A DNA stretch of 10,987 bases, from assembly GCA_963934795.1 (NCBI GenBank), contig CAWWAF010000117.1, forward strand, positions 1 to 10,987, written 5' to 3'. This DNA comes from UBA8438 sp963934795. Its GTDB lineage: Bacteria > Acidobacteriota > Vicinamibacteria > Vicinamibacterales > UBA8438. Positions 6,872-10,987 of this stretch are shown here, piece by piece (position 1 is the first letter of the stretch; each line of letters opens with the position of its first letter). The translations under genes and the position numbers were made by a program. The notes beneath the pieces are model-generated. The model was not told where the DNA came from and made no database searches. It was given only the letters and a program-made list of their open reading frames with translations.

Positions 6872-6877
6872 TACAAT
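6872..6877 (+). promoter_or_regulatory. Candidate -10 box for the MBL-fold gene
   Basis: TACAAT differs from TATAAT at one base and stands out in a GC-rich 156-base gap. Transcription would begin near 6884, about 50 bases before the ATG. No good -35 box is visible at 16-18 bases upstream, so the call is tentative. Confidence 0.3.
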
Positions 6878-6932
6878 CGCCCCGTTGGCCACCGCGTCGC
6901 AGCGGCGGCGCGTGTTGTAAGGGAGACTCGCC

Positions 6933-7721
6933 ATGCGTGTATCTAGTGTCGCCGTCCTACTTGTCGCGCTCGCTTCCGTAACCATGTCGGCGCAATCCTC
7001 CAGCCGAATCTCGGCCGATGGTGGCGATATCGTCATTACGCCGATTATTCACGCGAGCGCGCAGATCGAGCATGCGGGACTGGTGATTCAGGTGGATCCG
7101 TGGACGGTGGGAGATCTGTCGGCGGCGAAGCCAGCTGATCTCATTCTCATTACGGATGACCCGGGCCACCATTTCGACCCCGATGCCATTGCGAAGCTCC
7201 GCAAGCCCGGGGCTCCGGTTGTCTTGACCGCGACGGCGCACGCGAGGTTCGCTGATGGGACCGTGCTGACAAACGGGGAGAGCGGGGTCTTCGCGGATAT
7301 TCGAGTGGAGGCGGTCGGTGCCTACGACATGACGCCTGGACGTCCATTTCATCCACGAGGTGAAGCGAATGGCTATGTCGTGACGCTCGGTGGCAAACGG
7401 CTCTTCTTTTCAGGAGTGGGGGAGTGCGTCCCCGAGATTCAGGCGCTCCAGGAGATCGATGTGGCCTTCATGCCCATGAACCTGCCCGTTGATCGCATGC
7501 GCCCGAGACCACTGGCCGAATGTGTCAAGACGTTCAAGCCGAAGGTGGTCTATTTGAATCACTACGATCAGGCCTACACGGGATGGCTGTCCAATCCCGA
7601 GGGCGACCCACCTGCCGATGCCCAGGACACGCCGGCCACGATTCGCGCATTCCAAGCCGCGATTGAGGGGGAAGGTATCGAGTTTCGAGACGCAGCCTGG
7701 TACCCCCCGCGGGTCCGGTAG
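6933..7721 (+). CDS. Exported metallo-beta-lactamase-fold protein (UlaG-like) with altered metal site
   Basis: The 262-residue product has a signal peptide (hydrophobic 5-19, probable cleavage near MSAQ). The start is supported by AAGGGAGA at 6919-6926, seven bases before ATG. The fold is recognisable as the UlaG-like MBL branch: ITPIIHASAQIEHAG (35-49), IQVDPW (52-57), ADLILITDDPGHHFDPDAI (68-86), GEANGYVVTLGGKRLFFSG (143-161) and KVVYLNHYD (204-212). The metal motif, typically T-H-x-H-x-D-H, here reads T74-D-D-P-G-H-H80. The first His, second His and the Asp are thus D75, P77 and H79. The bridging Asp of the usual SGDT is V162 (SGVG). H40, H80 and H210 remain. It may bind metal differently or not at all, so hydrolase activity should not be assumed. 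It lies 156 bases after rlmN and ends six bases from the convergent RND gene. Confidence 0.85.
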   Translation: MRVSSVAVLLVALASVTMSAQSSSRISADGGDIVITPIIHASAQIEHAGLVIQVDPWTVGDLSAAKPADLILITDDPGHHFDPDAIAKLRKPGAPVVLTATAHARFADGTVLTNGESGVFADIRVEAVGAYDMTPGRPFHPRGEANGYVVTLGGKRLFFSGVGECVPEIQALQEIDVAFMPMNLPVDRMRPRPLAECVKTFKPKVVYLNHYDQAYTGWLSNPEGDPPADAQDTPATIRAFQAAIEGEGIEFRDAAWYPPRVR

Positions 7722-7727
7722 CGCGGT

Positions 7728-10700
7728 CTACGTCTGCGGGGACAGTGTCGGCTGGCTCGTCGCGTCGGGGCTCTCCGACTGGCCACGCAGCAACCGTCGT
7801 CCGTCTTCAACGATGACATAGCCGGCTGGCACAAGGATGAGGGTGATGACGGTAGCAAACACCACGCCGAATGCGAGCGATATGGCCATCGGCATCAGGC
7901 TGCGGGCCTGGATATCGTTGTCGATTATGATCGGAAGCAGTCCGGCGAAGGTGGTCAGCGAGGTGAGAAGAATCGGCCGAAATCTGGCCAGGCCCGCCTC
8001 TCGCGCGGCGGCGGCCAGGGAGCCGGCGTCCACCCGCTTTCGGTTAATGAAGTCGACCATCAGCAGACTGTCGTTGACGACCACCCCGGCCAATGCCACG
8101 ACCCCGAACAGCGAAATCAGCGTGAGCGGCACGCCCATGATGACGTGCCCCCAGAACGCACCCACGAGGCCGAACGGGATCGCCGCCATGATGATAAAAG
8201 GCTGGACATAGGACCGGAGTGGAATGGCCAGCAGTGTGTAAATCAGCAGTAACGCCACGATAAAACCCTGGAGCAGCCCTCCCAGGCTGTCCTGCTGCTC
8301 GGCCAACATGCCCGCCAGGCTATAGCCGACGCCAGGGTGCGTGGCCAGGATTGTCGGAAGCACCTCCGCTTCCAACTCGCTCATCACGCTGTTGGCAGAG
8401 GTCGCGGCCCCGACCGCGGCCGTTACGTTGACGGCGCGATCCCGATCGACGCGGCGGATCGTCGAGAATCCGCGTCCAGTCTCGACATCCGCGACTGACG
8501 TGAACGGCACTTCGGCGCCAGCCGGCGTGCGAATCCGCATGTGGTCGACGTCTCCTACCGACCGTCGGCCTTCCGCCGGATAGCGCACCATGACGCGGAT
8601 GTCGTGCCGTCCGCGTTGGATACGCTGGACCTCTTCACCGTAGAACGCTTGTCGCACCTGGCGGCCGAGGTCACGCTGCGACAGCCCGAGCAGGGTCGCG
8701 GATGGCTTGATCCGCATCCGCAATTCCTGCTTGCCCGGACGGGCCGAGTCGTTGACGTCGTACACGCCGGGGTAGCGACCCAGGTGGTCCTGCAGTTCGA
8801 CGGCGGCCGACTCCAGGGTAGCCAGATCCGAGCCGGTGAGCTGGATATCGAGGTCTTGCCCTGGGCTGAACGAGGACGCCAGGAACGAGAGGTCCTCGAC
8901 ATCGGGCAGCGGTCCGATCAGGTCGCGCCAGTGCGCCGCGATTTCGTCGCCGCTCAGCGCGCGCTCGGAACCTGACTCGATCTCGATGGTCACTTCGCCG
9001 ACGTGGCTGGCGCCGAGCGCCGCGCCGCCACTCAGCATCGCTTCTGCTTGCGCGCTGCCGAATGGCTGTTCGCCGACCGCGGCGTAGACGTGGCGTATGC
9101 GAGCCCCGGCCCCCTCTTCCCGGTACTGCGCAGCCAGTTGATTAGCACTAGCCTCGAGTCGGGAGACGACATCTCGCGTCATCTGAATGGGTGCACCCGG
9201 AGCCAGGGCGATGTCCGCCGTGACGTAGTCACTTTCCGGCGCGGCGAAAAACTCAAATGGCACCCGTCCGGATAACTGCGCGCCCACAGTGAGCAACAGG
9301 GTGGCCACTCCCGCTGCCACCGTCAGGTATCGCCATCGGATGCTCGCGTCCAGCACCGGTCCGTAGACCGCGGTCGTAAACCACCGCAAGCGTCGTCCAC
9401 TGGCAGGCGTTGTCTTCTTGGCGCGGCCGCCGTGACTACGTCGAGAGTGGGCCAGATGCGAGGGGAGGATGAGGGTCGATTCGATGAGCGAAAAGACCAG
9501 GCAGCACGTGACGATGAGCGGTACGGCCTGGAAGAATTTGCCCATCATGCCCTCTACGAGCATGATTGGCACAAAGGCAGCCACCGTGGTGAGCACCCCG
9601 AAGGTCACGGGGATCGCCACTTCCCGCGCGCCCTCGATGGCCCCGCGCAGCATGTCGCCGTGGCGCTCCTGGTGGGTGTGGATGTTCTCGCCCACGATGA
9701 TGGCGTCGTCGACAACAATGCCGAGCACGACGAGGAAACCGAACAACGTCATCATGTTCAACGACAGATCAAGGCTCGGCATGAGCATGAACGCGCCCAG
9801 AAACGAGATCGGAACGCCGAGTCCGACCCAGAAGGCGAGTCGCGGTTGGAGGAAGATCGCGAGAAAGCCAAACACCAGCAGGGAGCCAGTGAGTCCGTTG
9901 CGGACCATGAGACCCAGGCGGTGTTCGAGCAGCGTCGCCTGATCCTGCCAGACGGTGAGGGCCACGCCTTCTGGCAGGAAGGCGGGGGCGCGCTCCACGT
10001 ATTGTTGTACCTCCGCGGCCACGTCAGGCGCGTCGGCCTGATTGGACCGAAACACCTGCAGGACGATCGTGGGCACGCCGTTGAAACGTGAGGCCTGATC
10101 GGTCTCCGCAAACCCGTCGACGACCGTGGCCACGTCGCCGAGTGTGATGTAGGTCCCGTCGGCGCTCGTCAGGAGCGCCAGTGACTCGAACTCGGCACCT
10201 TGATAAACCTGGCCTACCGTACGGATCAACACTTCACCGGCGTCCGTCTTCACCGATCCGCCCGGTACGTCCAGGGAGGCGCCGCGCACCGCGTCGGCGA
10301 CTCTGTCGAAGGTCAGGCCGTGTCGCTGGAGTGCCGTTTCTGATACTTCGATCGAGATCTCATATGGGCGCGCGCCGAGCAACTCAACCTGGCTCACGCC
10401 AGGCAGCGATGAGAGTTCGTCCCGCACACGGTCGGCCCAGCGCCGAAGCGCGAACTCGTTGACGTCGCCCCAGACCGCGACGTGTGTCACCTGGAACTTG
10501 GTCGTGATCTCGCGCACGACCGGTCGCTCCACCTCGGCCGGGAACGTGTCGATGGCGTCGACTCCACCCTTTATCTCATCGACCGCCTTGCGGAGGTCAG
10601 CGCCAAGCTCCAGTTCGATCGCGAGCGAGGCGACGCCTTCAGACGCCGTCGACGTGATCTTCCGGATGCCGTCCAATCCCTGAATCGCTTCTTCAAGACG

Positions 10701-10898
10701 TACACTGACGGCCTCTTCGACCTCCGCCGGTGTGGCGCCGAGGTAGGTCACGTTGACAGTGACCATGTCGAGCGCCATCTCAGGAAATATTTCCTGGCTG
10801 ATGGAGGTGCTCGCGAACAGACCGCTGACCACAATAAGCGCCATCGCCAAGTTGGCGGCGACAGGATTGCGGGCGAACCAGGAAATAGCGCCGTTCAT
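7728..10898 (-). CDS. RND family efflux transporter, inner-membrane permease subunit
   Basis: The 1056-residue protein has the full RND layout. TM1 is at about 13-32, a large periplasmic loop with porter subdomains at 33-330, TM2-6 at about 333-480, TM7 at about 524-541, a second periplasmic loop at 545-870, and TM8-12 at about 872-1033. The proton-relay pair is present in GIVVDDAIIVGENI (393-406; D397, D398). In TM10 the AcrB lysine position reads GVVVNDSLLMVDFIN (938-952), with N942-D943 instead; this is usual in one large uncharacterised RND branch. It pumps substrates from the periplasm or outer leaflet through an adaptor and an outer-membrane channel, powered by protons; substrate unknown. 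No adaptor or channel gene lies in the window; upstream genes would lie beyond 10987. The ATG at 10898 gives the usual RND N-terminus (WFARNPVAANLAMAL) but no clear ribosome binding site precedes it. Complete; no frameshift seen. Confidence 0.95.
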   Translation of the reverse strand: MNGAISWFARNPVAANLAMALIVVSGLFASTSISQEIFPEMALDMVTVNVTYLGATPAEVEEAVSVRLEEAIQGLDGIRKITSTASEGVASLAIELELGADLRKAVDEIKGGVDAIDTFPAEVERPVVREITTKFQVTHVAVWGDVNEFALRRWADRVRDELSSLPGVSQVELLGARPYEISIEVSETALQRHGLTFDRVADAVRGASLDVPGGSVKTDAGEVLIRTVGQVYQGAEFESLALLTSADGTYITLGDVATVVDGFAETDQASRFNGVPTIVLQVFRSNQADAPDVAAEVQQYVERAPAFLPEGVALTVWQDQATLLEHRLGLMVRNGLTGSLLVFGFLAIFLQPRLAFWVGLGVPISFLGAFMLMPSLDLSLNMMTLFGFLVVLGIVVDDAIIVGENIHTHQERHGDMLRGAIEGAREVAIPVTFGVLTTVAAFVPIMLVEGMMGKFFQAVPLIVTCCLVFSLIESTLILPSHLAHSRRSHGGRAKKTTPASGRRLRWFTTAVYGPVLDASIRWRYLTVAAGVATLLLTVGAQLSGRVPFEFFAAPESDYVTADIALAPGAPIQMTRDVVSRLEASANQLAAQYREEGAGARIRHVYAAVGEQPFGSAQAEAMLSGGAALGASHVGEVTIEIESGSERALSGDEIAAHWRDLIGPLPDVEDLSFLASSFSPGQDLDIQLTGSDLATLESAAVELQDHLGRYPGVYDVNDSARPGKQELRMRIKPSATLLGLSQRDLGRQVRQAFYGEEVQRIQRGRHDIRVMVRYPAEGRRSVGDVDHMRIRTPAGAEVPFTSVADVETGRGFSTIRRVDRDRAVNVTAAVGAATSANSVMSELEAEVLPTILATHPGVGYSLAGMLAEQQDSLGGLLQGFIVALLLIYTLLAIPLRSYVQPFIIMAAIPFGLVGAFWGHVIMGVPLTLISLFGVVALAGVVVNDSLLMVDFINRKRVDAGSLAAAAREAGLARFRPILLTSLTTFAGLLPIIIDNDIQARSLMPMAISLAFGVVFATVITLILVPAGYVIVEDGRRLLRGQSESPDATSQPTLSPQT

Positions 10899-10987
10899 GG
10901 TGATGCTGACGTCTTTGCTGTGTCTGAGGTTCTGGCGGATGTGCGAGGGGGCACGTGCGGGCTGATCGCAGCCATTGTAGCCGGCTT
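10899..10987. other. Upstream region of the RND gene at the window edge
   Basis: All three minus-strand frames are open across these 89 bases, as expected by chance for GC-rich DNA, so no partial gene can be claimed. One of them ends at a TGA overlapping the RND start (ATGA), which would suit a coupled adaptor gene. TACAAT on the minus strand at 10979-10974 could instead be a -10 box. The two readings conflict and cannot be settled here. Confidence 0.3.

Noticed and set aside
9432..10091. 219-codon plus-strand open frame inside the RND gene, very rich in His, Asp, Glu and Arg
   Set aside because: The composition is what the complement of transmembrane and GC-rich codons produces. The RND protein is intact on the other strand.
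10895..10987. C-terminal end of an adaptor gene overlapping the RND start at ATGA
   Set aside because: The frame is open to the window edge, but so are the other two, and the 30 residues (Pro/Ser/Thr-rich) match nothing recognisable.

Overview
The window is GC-rich with long, tightly packed genes and no mobile elements, CRISPR arrays, rRNA or tRNA. The gene content points to Acidobacteriota, most likely the Vicinamibacteria side of the phylum. The clues are a DUF1592-type multidomain cytochrome paired with a Tat-exported DUF1552 protein, a secreted protein carrying the C-terminal motif CHEGNYGM, and a PadR regulator next to the N-terminal 'permease prefix' module of acidobacterial-type ABC permeases. 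This placement is inference from family distribution, not from a marker gene.

Layout, left to right. (1) 11-4402, plus strand: a three-gene export operon. It encodes a secreted protein of unknown function, a DUF1587/1595/1592/1588/1585 protein with two haem-c motifs (CYRCH and CRVCH), and a DUF1552 protein with a twin-arginine signal. The second and third genes overlap by one base (TGATG). (2) 4498-5462, minus strand: a PadR-family repressor, then a small membrane protein that joins a permease-prefix domain, one transmembrane helix and a TonB C-terminal domain. A single in-frame TGA inside the transmembrane helix splits that small gene into two open frames of 84 and 114 codons. A perfect 16-bp palindrome covers the PadR start codon and looks like its operator. 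(3) 5649-6776, plus strand: rlmN, a complete radical-SAM 23S rRNA/tRNA adenine-C2 methyltransferase. (4) 6933-7721, plus strand: an exported metallo-beta-lactamase-fold protein whose metal-binding motifs are largely replaced. (5) 7728-10898, minus strand: a full-length RND-type inner-membrane efflux pump. Its periplasmic adaptor is not in the window and would be expected beyond the right edge.

The left operon is probably one transcription unit whose products all act outside the cytoplasm. The PadR gene and its downstream target probably form an autoregulated pair divergent from rlmN. The MBL-fold gene and the RND pump converge with only six bases between them. Two observations deserve most attention: the prefix-TM-TonB_C gene, both for its architecture and for its in-frame stop, and the PadR palindrome combined with an apparently leaderless start. 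I see no complete new defence or mobile system here. Gaps between genes are all under 300 bases.
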